Assembly: GCA_011050655.1 (NCBI GenBank)
Contig: DRFG01000193.1
Span: 1 to 52,974, forward strand
Length of the DNA stretch: 52,974 bases
From: Roseobacter sp.
GTDB taxonomy: Bacteria > Pseudomonadota > Alphaproteobacteria > Rhodobacterales > Rhodobacteraceae
Reading direction: 5' to 3'
Of this stretch, positions 1 to 9,693 are shown in pieces. Under the pieces are notes generated by a model that was given only the letters and a program-made list of their open reading frames with translations, made no database searches and had not been told where the DNA came from. Each line of letters starts with the position of its first letter. The first letter of the stretch is position 1. A program made the position numbers and the translations under genes.

Positions 1-103
1 CACCAACCTGCCCTCCTTTTTATGATGATCAACTGACATAGTCGAACCTGGCCCACATTCCCAAGCACTCACCCCAGATGGAAGGCACTACAACACGCGG
101 TGT

Positions 104-751
104 TTAATCCACGTTAGGGTCGATAGGTTGATCATCTTCACTGTACTTCTCTCGCTTCATATGGCGATACACAAAAAACAGCAGAACAATCATCGTCGGG
201 ACAACAATCATCGCGACCACGGATAGATGTTGTAAAATGAACGGGACTATGGCCGCGCTATGCCCGAATTGATAGGCAAGCGTCGACCAGAACCCGACCC
301 AAAGCGCGGCCCCTATTAGATTGGCCGCCAAAAATCTGGCCCAATGCATGCCGGTAGACCCTGCAACCAGCCCGTTCAGTTGCCGCAATACCACTACGAA
401 CCGCGCAGCGATCACCATGAACGCTCCATATTTGTCGGCGACTTGCTCGGCCTTGGTGTATTTTTCGCTGGTGACCCCCACCTTCCCACCGTAGCGCAAA
501 ATGACCGCCCGGCCATATCTGCGCCCAATCAGATATCCGATGTTATCCCCCAGAACCGCCGCAACGTACGCCGCCAGCACGACGTGCCAAATGCTTATCT
601 TCCCTGCTCCGGCAGCCCCTGCGAAAACCATCAGCGCGCTTTCGCCGGGGACTGGCAAGCCCAGAGTTTCCAGCGTGATTGACACAAACAGAGCGATTAC
701 GCCGTATTGCTCAACCAGGGTAAGCAGGTAATCTTTGATCCATAGCATCAA
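104..751 (-). CDS. DedA family (SNARE-associated/VTT domain) membrane protein
   Basis: ORF 215 aa; multiple TM segments and the DedA-like motif ETLGLPVPGESALMVFAGAAG...GDNIGYLIGRRYG...ARFVVVLRQLNGLVAG. Confidence 0.88.
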   Translation of the reverse strand: MMLWIKDYLLTLVEQYGVIALFVSITLETLGLPVPGESALMVFAGAAGAGKISIWHVVLAAYVAAVLGDNIGYLIGRRYGRAVILRYGGKVGVTSEKYTKAEQVADKYGAFMVIAARFVVVLRQLNGLVAGSTGMHWARFLAANLIGAALWVGFWSTLAYQFGHSAAIVPFILQHLSVVAMIVVPTMIVLLFFVYRHMKREKYSEDDQPIDPNVD

Positions 752-938
752 TTATCCAAACAACCGGTTATCTCTAGATCCGCGGGCACCAACCGCGATC
801 AGACCCGCGATTCCACCTCACGGCACCCAACCACTACGGCGATGCGGCGTCTAGGGCATTACCCATCCGGTTGCAATATTAGATGGCAGTCCCATAGCTA
901 AGGTGCTCTTTCGGTCTCCGTTTAGGGTTCTCTTTAGG

Positions 939-1232
939 TTAAACACCGTGAATCAGGATGCCCAGCCCACAAAGTAACCTGTCTTGTTGTGCTCGTAGAG
1001 ATCCTTCCAACATCTTCAATTCGGTCTGTGGGATAGCGCCTAATTCTTGGATACGAACGACCCAGTCCTCGCCCGCAAATTCAATTACTGGCGTCAACCC
1101 GGCAAGTACCGCGTGCATATCGGCGCTACGCAGCGGTGCTACTATACGCGTCGCGTTTAGACCGATCAGATCAGTCTGCATGTCCACAACAAGCTGTCCG
1201 CTATCCAAACGAAAGACGTCGAATTGCCCCAT
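939..1232 (-). CDS. ccdB: CcdB family toxin
   Basis: Internal start at MGQFDVFRLDSGQLVVDMQTDLIGLNATRIVAPL...; 97 aa CcdB-like protein directly downstream of a CcdA-like ORF. Confidence 0.85.
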   Translation of the reverse strand: MGQFDVFRLDSGQLVVDMQTDLIGLNATRIVAPLRSADMHAVLAGLTPVIEFAGEDWVVRIQELGAIPQTELKMLEGSLRAQQDRLLCGLGILIHGV

Positions 1233-1243
1233 CAACCCCCACC

Positions 1244-1465
1244 CTAATACTTTCTGTGCTGTGCAAATGCCAGGTGATCCCGCTCCACCTCTTCCGCATA
1301 ACCGTTCAAGGCCTCGCGATTTTCGTCGCGCCACTGTGCGTTGCGCTCAGCTTTTACGGTCGCGGCAATGGCCGCTTCAGCGATACGCGACATATTCAGG
1401 CCCAGCCCCCGCGCAGCTTCTATCAGATCGGCATCAAGCGTTAAGTTAACTTTCACACGCGCCAT
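1244..1465 (-). CDS. ccdA: CcdA family antitoxin
   Basis: 73 aa; MARVKVNLTLDADLIEAARGLGLNMSRIAEAAI...WRDENREALNGYAEEVERDHLAFA, typical CcdA; adjacent to ccdB. Confidence 0.86.
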   Translation of the reverse strand: MARVKVNLTLDADLIEAARGLGLNMSRIAEAAIAATVKAERNAQWRDENREALNGYAEEVERDHLAFAQHRKY

Positions 1466-1787
1466 AAACGCCTCCTACTACATCCGCATCAACCAGGAGT
1501 ATAGCCTTGAGCGTTTGGTCGAGCAATAAGGTTAAGCGGCAGCACTTCGAACCTACACCAGAGGCGGTCGATCCTAAGAGCTCGTCGAAATGTGGGTAAC
1601 GCTCCACGTATCGGCTCGAGTATTTAGTAATTATCAGAGGCTATTGCGTGTCTTGGTAACCCGTTCACCCTCTCTTGGGTCTCGCCAAAAATGAGAGCTT
1701 CAACTCGCCGAAACAGGGCGGCGCGCCACATAGTTGATATATTTCGAAGCGATCGCGCGGATTGTGGTGCCGCCTTTCCGCTTGCGG

Positions 1788-1803
1788 GTTACCCACGGGT
1801 AAC
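1788..1803. promoter_or_regulatory. Putative parS (centromere) palindrome, copy 1
   Basis: GTTACCCACGGGTAAC: 7-bp perfect arms around AC, just downstream of parB. Confidence 0.68.
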
Positions 1804-1814
1804 GGCCTAGACGC

Positions 1815-1830
1815 GTTACCCGTGGGTAAC
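1815..1830. promoter_or_regulatory. Putative parS (centromere) palindrome, copy 2
   Basis: GTTACCCGTGGGTAAC, exact reverse complement of the 1788..1803 copy; start-to-start spacing 27 bp. Confidence 0.68.
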
Positions 1831-1836
1831 AACAAG

Positions 1837-2907
1837 TCATCGGATGCGGGGGCCGCCGTTCAGAACCTCCTCAAAGGCCCTTACTGCATCTTCCAGCTGT
1901 TTCTTCGGCATGGTTGCAAAATTAATTTCGCTGACAAGGCGGCACTCCCCCTGGCGGGCGGTGACTTTGGTTTTTCCCACGTAAAACTCGAATTTCTGCT
2001 TCGGCTCTGCAAGAGCCTTGGCAGGTACCGGAGCGTTAGAGCTTTGTGATGTCGCCACGAAATTGCGCAGCACAGTGTTCTGCTCTTCGGACGAAGCGCT
2101 GGCGGCCAACTGGGCGCGCAATGCAACCGCCTGATCTGGGGACCGCAGGGCGCGCGACGCATCCACCCCCAAGTTACGAGGGATTGACTTAGGCCACTTC
2201 AGATCGTCACCAAGCGCACTCAGCAGGAAAACGAAGCTTTTGATGTAGGACCGTTTCGTCTTGTGAAGCGCACTATACAATCGGCTTACCAGCTCTGCGG
2301 GGTCAACTTCATCCACATCCGCGTCACGTGCCGCCGTTATGGCCACTTGGGCCATCTCAGCGAAGGAAAGATCTTCGCGTACGACATTCTCTTCAACCAT
2401 ATCCACATAGCGCGAGATACGGTCGCCATCACCGCTTTCTACACGCGCGGTAATAGTGCCGAACCGTTCATCCTTGGTTTCAGTGAAAAGCTGCGACAAG
2501 GCGGTGAACCGTCGCCATCCCTTCTTAAGCTGGTAGTATCCGTTCGGCCCAACATAAACTTCTACTGGCTCTCGCTGCCCCCGGTCCCGGATCGAGGATT
2601 TGAGTTCCTCCATTTCATCAGACTGAGCAACTTCATCAAGCGCCATGCGATCCCGCGGCAGATCGTCTGTGAAGATGTCGCTAAGGGGTATCTGATATAA
2701 AACACGCCCCTCACCCTGTGCTTGCCGAAAGGTCTTCGCGTCCTCTGCATTACGGCGGCGCTGTTCGATCTTGGCTTCAGTGGTCTCCTGAAGATTTTCC
2801 GCAACGTCCCGTACGGCTGCCCCCATTGGGCCAGGCTCTCGGGGCCGTCGTTTGGCAGATGCCGCCGCATCAAGAGGTGCGAAGCCGAACTTGTTCTTAC
2901 CGCTCAT
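1837..2907 (-). CDS. parB: ParB-like plasmid partition protein
   Basis: 356 aa; ParB N-terminal region (VLYQIPLSDIFTDDLPRDR...LKSSIRDRGQREPVEVY...YQLKKGWRRFTALSQL); overlaps the parA stop. Confidence 0.87.
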   Translation of the reverse strand: MSGKNKFGFAPLDAAASAKRRPREPGPMGAAVRDVAENLQETTEAKIEQRRRNAEDAKTFRQAQGEGRVLYQIPLSDIFTDDLPRDRMALDEVAQSDEMEELKSSIRDRGQREPVEVYVGPNGYYQLKKGWRRFTALSQLFTETKDERFGTITARVESGDGDRISRYVDMVEENVVREDLSFAEMAQVAITAARDADVDEVDPAELVSRLYSALHKTKRSYIKSFVFLLSALGDDLKWPKSIPRNLGVDASRALRSPDQAVALRAQLAASASSEEQNTVLRNFVATSQSSNAPVPAKALAEPKQKFEFYVGKTKVTARQGECRLVSEINFATMPKKQLEDAVRAFEEVLNGGPRIR

Positions 2908-4214
2908 TCCGCTGCTTCCTTTCTTTTATCGTTTTCTTTCCATGCGGCCAAAACCGTTTGCAAAAATTCGCCATACGCCCTGTCAAAGCTCTGCCGCGCT
3001 CGCTTCCAAGTCTCTCGGGTCATTTGGCGATAGTCTTGCTCGTATACTGACATTTGAAACCGCCCTGATTGTTCAACCGCACGGGTCATTTCAATCGGAT
3101 TCGCACAGACGTCCGCGCCAAAGACATTTTTAAAGGCATCCATCATCGCAGTATGCAATGGATTAGAAGCCTCGAAACGTGTCATCAAAAGACGGATGTC
3201 AGAAAATCGCTTGGGAAGAGTGATGCCGGCGTCAGCGGCAAGAGCCGAAAATCCATCGGAAATATCAGCCATGGCATCGCCTAGCTGCCCAAGATAACTT
3301 GTCGTACTGTCATATTCCCAATACCCAGGCCCAGACGGAATATAGAGAATATCGGCGGCAAACGCAGCATTCAGAGACTGATATCCGATCGCGGGCGGGC
3401 AGTCGAAAATGATGATGTCGTACTGGTCGTCCGGCAGTTCATCGAGATATCGGGCCACACAGCCGAAAAAGCTCCAAGCTTTGTGAAGCGAGCGATACTG
3501 TGCGCTCGCGAACTCAACAAAAGCGGCATTTGCACAAGATGGGATGATGTCGATGGTCGGCCAGCACGTCGGCTGGATAAAATCTTGAAACCGTTGCGCG
3601 CCAATGGATTGGACATCCTCTGGCAACTCATCGGCGGAAGGGTAGGGGCAATCATCCGGGTCATCATAGCTTTCCATGATCCGGTTTGCTTCTCGGCACA
3701 GATCGCGACACATAATACCCCAAACCGTATTCCATTCCTTGACTTCGGTCAGCCCCATCGAATGGGTCAGCGTCGCCTGAGGGTCGAAATCGACACAAAG
3801 CACACGGTATCCATCCAATGCCGCCGCATGGGCGAGGTGCTGCGCGACCACGGTCTTGCCTACCCCCCCTTTGAAATTGGAAACGGCCACCCGCATCGCC
3901 CGTCCCCGAGGCCGCTCAGGCAACAGCTTGCGCCCCCGAAAACGGGCGCGGCGACGGAGTTCGTTAATTTCTTCAAGAGTGAACCAGCGCTGGCGCCCGT
4001 CTTCTTCGGTCAGCCCCTGCGGCAGGGACGGGTCATCAGCCAGCTTTTTACGCAACGTATCGGCAGGCACGTCAAACATGAACTGACTAATCTCCCAGAT
4101 CGAAAAGGGCCTGAGCGCTTTTATCTCTCCTGGTGAAAAAGTTGCGCGACGCACAGCAGCCTGTTGTTCTAGGCTGCGTTCGTTCATGTTAAGTAGGTCG
4201 TTATGATCTCGCAT
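2904..4214 (-). CDS. parA: ParA family partition ATPase
   Basis: 436 aa; deviant Walker A SNFKGGVGKTVVAQHLAH, IIIFDCPPAIGYQSLNA; 4-bp overlap with parB. Confidence 0.92.
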   Translation of the reverse strand: MRDHNDLLNMNERSLEQQAAVRRATFSPGEIKALRPFSIWEISQFMFDVPADTLRKKLADDPSLPQGLTEEDGRQRWFTLEEINELRRRARFRGRKLLPERPRGRAMRVAVSNFKGGVGKTVVAQHLAHAAALDGYRVLCVDFDPQATLTHSMGLTEVKEWNTVWGIMCRDLCREANRIMESYDDPDDCPYPSADELPEDVQSIGAQRFQDFIQPTCWPTIDIIPSCANAAFVEFASAQYRSLHKAWSFFGCVARYLDELPDDQYDIIIFDCPPAIGYQSLNAAFAADILYIPSGPGYWEYDSTTSYLGQLGDAMADISDGFSALAADAGITLPKRFSDIRLLMTRFEASNPLHTAMMDAFKNVFGADVCANPIEMTRAVEQSGRFQMSVYEQDYRQMTRETWKRARQSFDRAYGEFLQTVLAAWKENDKRKEAAE

Positions 4215-4239
4215 TTACCTGCTCGCGTTGTTTAAGCTT

Positions 4240-4254
4240 CGTTATCAAATAACG
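4240..4254. promoter_or_regulatory. Inverted repeat upstream of parA, possible operator
   Basis: CGTTATCAAATAACG (6-bp arms, 3-nt spacer), 26 bp before the parA start codon. Confidence 0.4.
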
Positions 4255-4355
4255 CGATTTTAAGAAATTGGCAAAACCTAAATTAAAAGAAACGATTATC
4301 TCTAATATCGCATACGGGGTTTAGATTGGCTCACAATAGTAAACCCAATAATTTT

Positions 4356-4417
4356 GGTGACAGGCAGGAAGGTTTTTCAAGAGTTTCGGTGACAGCAAAC
4401 CCTTGTTAAGGTGACAG
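4356..4417. repeat. Three GGTGACAG direct repeats (candidate origin/iteron-like region)
   Basis: GGTGACAG at 4356, 4388 and 4410, between divergent parA and the replication initiator. Confidence 0.5.
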
Positions 4418-4538
4418 TTAAGCGTCCCCCTTAACCTAATAACCCTTATCTTTCAGATATAATTAGTAGGAATAGGCAAATCCCGCTTTTCGGTTCGGGT
4501 TGACAGAAGACGGGATTTAGAGCTTTCTAAATAGAGAA

Positions 4539-5297
4539 ATGGAATCGGCTCAAAAGAAGACGACCATTGAGGCACCACGACGCAAAGTACGAACGGGCAG
4601 TAGAGTAATGAACACATTGAGGTTAACCGGCCCTGAGGCCGGTGTTATCAAATATGATCTCTTGACGGCATTAAGTGTGGCCGGGCTAAATGGTAGCCCG
4701 ACGCTTCAAACCTCATTGATGAGACTGATCGCAGCGGTGACGGCGCGGTATAACTGGCGAGCCGATGAATTGACAGTGGGGCAACGCGATCTTGCGCGGA
4801 TGTGGTCAGTGAATGAACGAACGGTCAAACGCGAAATCAAGCGGCTGACCGATGCACAGATTTTGGTTTGCAAACGCAGTGGCGTCAGGGGCAGGGTGGC
4901 AGCCTATCGTTTGAATTATTCGCAAATCGTAAAACTCTCAGAAAAATGCTGGGCATTGGTCGGGCCAGATTTTGAAGAACGCATGTGCATGCGATACCAA
5001 CAGCAAGAGCCTGTAAAGGTCGTGCAGCTTAGCGATTTTAGTAAACCGTGTGACGATAAGGTGGATATCCCTGGCACGTGGCAAAGCGCGATGGCACGCT
5101 TGGCACAGGGTAACAAAGATCAATTCAAAGCGTGGTTCTCGCAACTGCAATTGATTAGCTTTGAGGCGGGTATTTTGCGGCTCAAGGCACCGAGCAAGTT
5201 TGCGCAGCGTTATATTGAAACCCATTTATCGGGCCCGCTGCTAACTGCGGTAGAGGCAGAGCTGGGGCCGGTGATGAGGGTCGAGTTTGAAGGGTAA
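4539..5297 (+). CDS. DnaA-like plasmid replication initiator
   Basis: 252 aa; winged-helix N-terminal part plus DnaA N-terminal-like region WQSAMARLAQGNKDQFKAWFSQLQLISFEAGILRLKAPSKFAQRYIETHLSGPL; divergent from parAB as in Roseobacter DnaA-like replicons. Confidence 0.82.
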   Translation: MESAQKKTTIEAPRRKVRTGSRVMNTLRLTGPEAGVIKYDLLTALSVAGLNGSPTLQTSLMRLIAAVTARYNWRADELTVGQRDLARMWSVNERTVKREIKRLTDAQILVCKRSGVRGRVAAYRLNYSQIVKLSEKCWALVGPDFEERMCMRYQQQEPVKVVQLSDFSKPCDDKVDIPGTWQSAMARLAQGNKDQFKAWFSQLQLISFEAGILRLKAPSKFAQRYIETHLSGPLLTAVEAELGPVMRVEFEG

Positions 5298-5321
5298 GCC
5301 GCTTGGATTATAGGAGCGGGG

Positions 5322-5341
5322 GCGGCCCCGTTAGGGGCCGC
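5322..5341. terminator. Hairpin between convergent genes (rep and PRC-barrel gene)
   Basis: GCGGCCCC-GTTA-GGGGCCGC perfect 8-bp stem; no strong U-tract. Confidence 0.55.
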
Positions 5342-5361
5342 GATGTGTAATAATGTAAAGG

Positions 5362-5715
5362 TTAGAGCCAATACAGGGGCGCACCGTAGTGATCGTGGGT
5401 GCGGCGTTCCCAATCACGGTCGGTATGCCAGCTATCGGTTCGGTCTGGCGCCCCTTTAACATCTTGCTCGGAGATATCGGTTACGAAACCGTCTTTGGTC
5501 GTATCATAGCGGAGTTTGCTCCATGGAATGGGGTAGTGTTCTTCACCCATTCCCAAGAAACCGCCAAAGCCCATAACGGCATAGGCGACCTTGCCTGACT
5601 TTTTGTCAATCATAAGGTGATCTATAGAACCGATGTGGCTGCCATCACGACCATAGACGTCGGTGCCATTAACATTGGAGGATGAGACTAGATTTGCAGA
5701 GGTTGTATGTTCCAT
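5362..5715 (-). CDS. PRC-barrel domain-containing protein
   Basis: VNGTDVYGRDGSHIGSIDHLMIDKKSGKVAYAVMGFGGFLGMGEEHYPIPWSKLRYD; start at MEHTTSAN preceded by GAAGGAG. Confidence 0.85.
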   Translation of the reverse strand: MEHTTSANLVSSSNVNGTDVYGRDGSHIGSIDHLMIDKKSGKVAYAVMGFGGFLGMGEEHYPIPWSKLRYDTTKDGFVTDISEQDVKGAPDRTDSWHTDRDWERRTHDHYGAPLYWL

Positions 5716-6067
5716 TTGAATTTCTCCTTCATGAGTAAAAGGGAAACAATCCAACGGAACAACGGTTCCATCGACAACGTGGCATCCGCTAGAACTGGCT
5801 TATACGCCTGCATACCATGTCATTGACCAGATACCCTGCCATCACCATTACGCACAGATCATCTGGGGTTGATTATCCAAGTACTATTGGTGGGGAAATA
5901 AAGGTGTCGACCGATAACAACCTCAAAAGATTGCCAAATGAGGAGGCGGGAAGCTCATCTGGTCATAGTCTCATAAGTATTTTATGTTGAAAGATGCACG
6001 AATTTGATACTTTGATCGTTGGTCTATATCAGCCGGCAGACTGGGGAATGATTATTAGGTGCGATGC

Positions 6068-6811
6068 ATGGCAAAAATACAGCAACAGTCAAAGGGTAAC
6101 GGAACCGAGCAATCGGGATCGGGAAAACCCCGCAGAGATCGTACCCTGTCAGATCAAGGATACGAAAAAATCCTTGCGATGATCGTGAACGGAGAAATTC
6201 CGGTTGGTGAAAAACTTCCCACCGAACAGGTTCTGGGTCAACAGCTTGAGATGTCGCGACCGATACTTCGGCAGGCGCTTAAGCAGCTGCGAGAGGATGG
6301 CGTGATTGTATCGCGGCAAGGGTCGGGATCGTATGTGCAGCGGCGCCCCGAGGGTATCATTCTTGAGTTCGCCCCGGTCGGATCGATCGCCGACATCCAG
6401 CGCACCTTTGAATTTCGAACTGCGATCGAAGGCGAAGCGGCCTATCTTGCGGCCACAAGGCGCACCGAGGCGGATTTGACGCGTATGCGGGGGGCGTTGG
6501 ATGCGCTTGACCAATGTATTGCGACAGGTGAGCTGGGTGTCGATGCCGATGAAAAGTTCCACGAACTGATATGCGCCGCGTCAGGTAACCAATATTTTGC
6601 AGTCGCCCGATCTTCGATGAAGGCCAATATTCTTGCCGGTCTCAATCTGACACGGAACCTGTCACTTACCAAGCCTCAAGGGCGCCTGGATCTGGTGCAG
6701 CGCGAACATTTTGCGATTGTAGAGGCGATTGAAAAACAAGACCCCGAGGCCGCGCGTAAAGCGATGCGTACCCATGTCGAAAACGCCCGTCACCGCGTTT
6801 TCGAAGGGTAG
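6068..6811 (+). CDS. GntR family (FadR/FCD subfamily) transcriptional regulator
   Basis: wHTH ILAMIVNGEIPVGEKLPTEQVLGQQLEMSRPILRQALKQLREDGVIVSRQGSGSYV plus FCD-type C-terminal domain. Confidence 0.88.
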   Translation: MAKIQQQSKGNGTEQSGSGKPRRDRTLSDQGYEKILAMIVNGEIPVGEKLPTEQVLGQQLEMSRPILRQALKQLREDGVIVSRQGSGSYVQRRPEGIILEFAPVGSIADIQRTFEFRTAIEGEAAYLAATRRTEADLTRMRGALDALDQCIATGELGVDADEKFHELICAASGNQYFAVARSSMKANILAGLNLTRNLSLTKPQGRLDLVQREHFAIVEAIEKQDPEAARKAMRTHVENARHRVFEG

Positions 6812-6818
6812 GGGGTAA

Positions 6819-6849
6819 GGCAGGCCCAAGGCGCTGGCTTGGCCCTGCC
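6819..6849 (+). terminator. Imperfect hairpin after the GntR gene
   Basis: GGCAGGcCCAAG-GCGCTGG-CTTGGcCCTGCC. Confidence 0.45.
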
Positions 6850-6933
6850 GGGCACCGCAGGACGCATGAACCCCATGACAACCTAGCGGTTGCGGTATAT
6901 CTGTTTAGTATACGTCACGGGAGGGCAGGCATC

Positions 6934-7701
6934 ATGATGCGTGGCATGCAAAGGGCGTCGGATAGACTGCTGGGCAAGCTTGGGCAAAAACTGGCAAGTG
7001 CGTTGCACATGCAGCGTTCGAGGTACAAACCACATGCCCATCTAGATTTTGGAAAGCTGCGCCAAACGCTTCAGCCGGGCGATGTGTTATTGGTCGAAGG
7101 CAACGCGCGTATATCCGGTGCAATCAAATACCTCACCCAATCCACGTGGTCACACGCTGCATTTTATGTTGGCGATGCGCTGGTGAACTCTCGCGATGAC
7201 GAGGCAAATTTACGTCTGGTCGAAGTCAAGCTGCACGAGGGGTGCGTGGCTTCGCCGCTGGAGGACTATCAGGGGTTCAATTTGCGAATATGCCGCGCCA
7301 AGGCCCTGAGCGACCAAGACCGCGCGACTATTGTTGCATTCATGATCGGAAAGCTTGGGCTGAACTATGATCTACGTAATATCTTCGACCTATTGCGTTA
7401 CTTTCTACCGACCCCGCCTTTACCTAGCCAGTTTCGGCGGAGGGCGCTCGCATTCGGCTCTGGCGACCCCACTCGGGCAATCTGTTCTTCGCTGATTGCG
7501 CAGGCGTTTCAGACCATTAATTATCCGATATTGCCTGATGTTTCAGAAAACACCGTTACGGATGCTGCCCGGCGGGAAATTTTCCACATTCGCCACTATT
7601 CGTTATTCGCGCCGCGCGATTTTAATCTGTCACCCTATTTTGAGGTCGTCAAGCCCGACCTTGAGGCTGGCTTTGACTATCATAAGTTCGTCTGGGACTA
7701 A
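6934..7701 (+). CDS. YiiX/YebB-like NlpC/P60 family cysteine hydrolase
   Basis: PGDVLLVEGNARISGAIKYLTQSTWSHAAFYVGD ... GDPTRAICSSLIAQAFQTINYPILP, permuted papain-like fold motifs. Confidence 0.72.
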   Translation: MMRGMQRASDRLLGKLGQKLASALHMQRSRYKPHAHLDFGKLRQTLQPGDVLLVEGNARISGAIKYLTQSTWSHAAFYVGDALVNSRDDEANLRLVEVKLHEGCVASPLEDYQGFNLRICRAKALSDQDRATIVAFMIGKLGLNYDLRNIFDLLRYFLPTPPLPSQFRRRALAFGSGDPTRAICSSLIAQAFQTINYPILPDVSENTVTDAARREIFHIRHYSLFAPRDFNLSPYFEVVKPDLEAGFDYHKFVWD

Positions 7702-7731
7702 CCGCCCCAGACTGGGTACCGGTTTCTGCGT

Positions 7732-8730
7732 TTACAGTGGTTTTTTCAACCAGCGTGCCAGCACGCCAATTATCCCTTCCCGGAACATCAGCACGCCGAT
7801 GACAAAGATGACGCCTTGGATAACGGTGACCCACGCACCGAAGGTTGCAAGATAGTTCTGCATCGTAACGATGACACCCGCCCCTACCAAGGGACCGAAT
7901 ATCGTCCCCATACCGCCTAATAGGGTCATTAGGACGACTTCGCCGGACATTGACCAATGCACATCGGTAAGCGAGGCGAGCTGAAACACCAGCGACTTGG
8001 TTGCACCGGCCAGACCTGCCAATGTTGCGGATAGCGTAAAAACGATCAGCTTATAACGGTTCACGTCATAGCCAAGCGAAATAGCCCGCGGTTCGTTTTC
8101 CCGGATGGCCTTGAGAACCTGCCCAAACGGAGAATGCACGATCCGGTAGAGCAGCAAGATGCCGCCGAACGTTACCGCCAAGACAAAGAAATACAGCGCT
8201 ATGTTGTCTGCAAGAGAAAATATTCCAAACAGGTCACCGCGCGGCACCCCCTGGATGCCATCTTCGCCCCCGGTGAATTTTGCCTGAATAGCTACGAAAT
8301 AGACCATCTGGGCAAAGGCCAGGGTGACCATGGCAAAGTAGATACCCTGCCGCCGGATCGCCAGTGACCCGATGGCAAACCCCAATAACGCCGCCGCAGC
8401 GGTGCCGGTCAGAACCGCAAGTTCAGGTGTGAAACCCCACACTTTGGCCGCGTGGGCCGCGACATAGCTGGCCCCGCCGAAATAGGCCGCGTGACCGAAT
8501 GAAAGCAAGCCACCGAAACCGAGCAACAGGTTGAATGCTGCTGCAAAAAGCGCAAAACACATCACCTTCATCGCAAAGATCGGATAGACAAAAAATGGCA
8601 AGATAATCAGCGCAATCAGCAGAATTGCAAAGATATATTTGTGTAACTTCGACATATCCGCGGCTTGTGTCACTGGTTCGACCAGCGGTGAGGACGATTC
8701 CAAATTGTTTGATTTTTCTACGATAGCCAT
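7732..8730 (-). CDS. livM: Branched-chain amino acid ABC transporter permease (LivM-like)
   Basis: 332 aa; AFNLLLGFGGLLSFGHAAYFG..., EEGI/QGVPRG region, overlaps livH stop/start. Confidence 0.9.
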   Translation of the reverse strand: MAIVEKSNNLESSSPLVEPVTQAADMSKLHKYIFAILLIALIILPFFVYPIFAMKVMCFALFAAAFNLLLGFGGLLSFGHAAYFGGASYVAAHAAKVWGFTPELAVLTGTAAAALLGFAIGSLAIRRQGIYFAMVTLAFAQMVYFVAIQAKFTGGEDGIQGVPRGDLFGIFSLADNIALYFFVLAVTFGGILLLYRIVHSPFGQVLKAIRENEPRAISLGYDVNRYKLIVFTLSATLAGLAGATKSLVFQLASLTDVHWSMSGEVVLMTLLGGMGTIFGPLVGAGVIVTMQNYLATFGAWVTVIQGVIFVIGVLMFREGIIGVLARWLKKPL

Positions 8731-9617
8731 TAGACGGGTCTCCCGAACAAGCCTTCAGGTTTGATCATCAAGACGATAGCCATGATGACGAAGATAACGA
8801 CGGCCGAACCTTCTGGATATATCACACGCGTCAGTCCTTCGACGATGCCGAGCATGTAACCGGTAATGATGGCGCCCATAATCGACCCCATACCGCCGAT
8901 TACCACCACTGCAAAGACAACGATGATCAGTTGTTCCCCCATGATGGGGTTCACCGAATAGATGGGGGCCGCGAGCACACCGGCAAAACCGGCCAATGCG
9001 ACACCAAACCCATAGGTCAACATGATCATTATCGGCACGTTCACACCAAATGCACCGACGAGCGTCGGGTTTTCCGTTGCGGCACGCAAATAGGCGCCCA
9101 AGCGGGTTTTTTCGATCATGAACCACGTGCCCAAACAGACGACGATTGAGGCGACAACGACCCATGCACGATAGTTTGGCAGGAACATAAACCCAAGGTT
9201 TTGGCCACCAGACAGCACGTCCGGAATTTGGTAGGGGAGGCCGGAGATACCATAGTAGTTTCTGAACAGCCCCTGAATGATCAACGCCAAGCCAAAAGTA
9301 AGCAAAAGCCCGTACAGGTGATCCAAATGATACAGGCGCGACAGCATGGTACGTTCAAGGATGATACCTAACGCCCCGACGATAAGCGGAGCCAAGACCA
9401 AAGCGGGCCAATAGCCGATGCCGAAATAGTTTAACAGCATCCAAGCCACGAAGGCTCCGGCCATGTATAGTGCGCCGTGGGCGAAATTAATGATGTTAAG
9501 CAAGCCAAAGATCACGGCCAACCCCAGCGAAAGGACCGCGTAAAACGACCCGTTAATCAGCCCAAGCAAGAGCTGGCCCATCAAAACCTGAGGCGGAATT
9601 CCCAATAACTCGAACAT
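8730..9617 (-). CDS. livH: Branched-chain amino acid ABC transporter permease (LivH-like)
   Basis: 295 aa; LLLGLINGSFYAVLSLGLAVIFGLLNIINFAHGALYM. Confidence 0.92.
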   Translation of the reverse strand: MFELLGIPPQVLMGQLLLGLINGSFYAVLSLGLAVIFGLLNIINFAHGALYMAGAFVAWMLLNYFGIGYWPALVLAPLIVGALGIILERTMLSRLYHLDHLYGLLLTFGLALIIQGLFRNYYGISGLPYQIPDVLSGGQNLGFMFLPNYRAWVVVASIVVCLGTWFMIEKTRLGAYLRAATENPTLVGAFGVNVPIMIMLTYGFGVALAGFAGVLAAPIYSVNPIMGEQLIIVVFAVVVIGGMGSIMGAIITGYMLGIVEGLTRVIYPEGSAVVIFVIMAIVLMIKPEGLFGRPV

Positions 9618-9693
9618 GTGTAGGCCCTGTTGCGCAGTTTAGATAAAGATATCCGCCCCGCCGGAATGGTGGGACGGATGGTTTTTCTGGCTA

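Noticed and set aside
344-731. Antisense ORFs 344..682 and 501..731 over the DedA gene, and the many similar shadow ORFs in the track
   Set aside because: They overlap well-supported genes on the other strand and have low-complexity, Arg/Pro/Ser-rich translations typical of shadow ORFs
1837-5297. RepABC-type replicon
   Set aside because: The initiator is divergent from parAB and has a DnaA N-terminal-like part rather than RepC features
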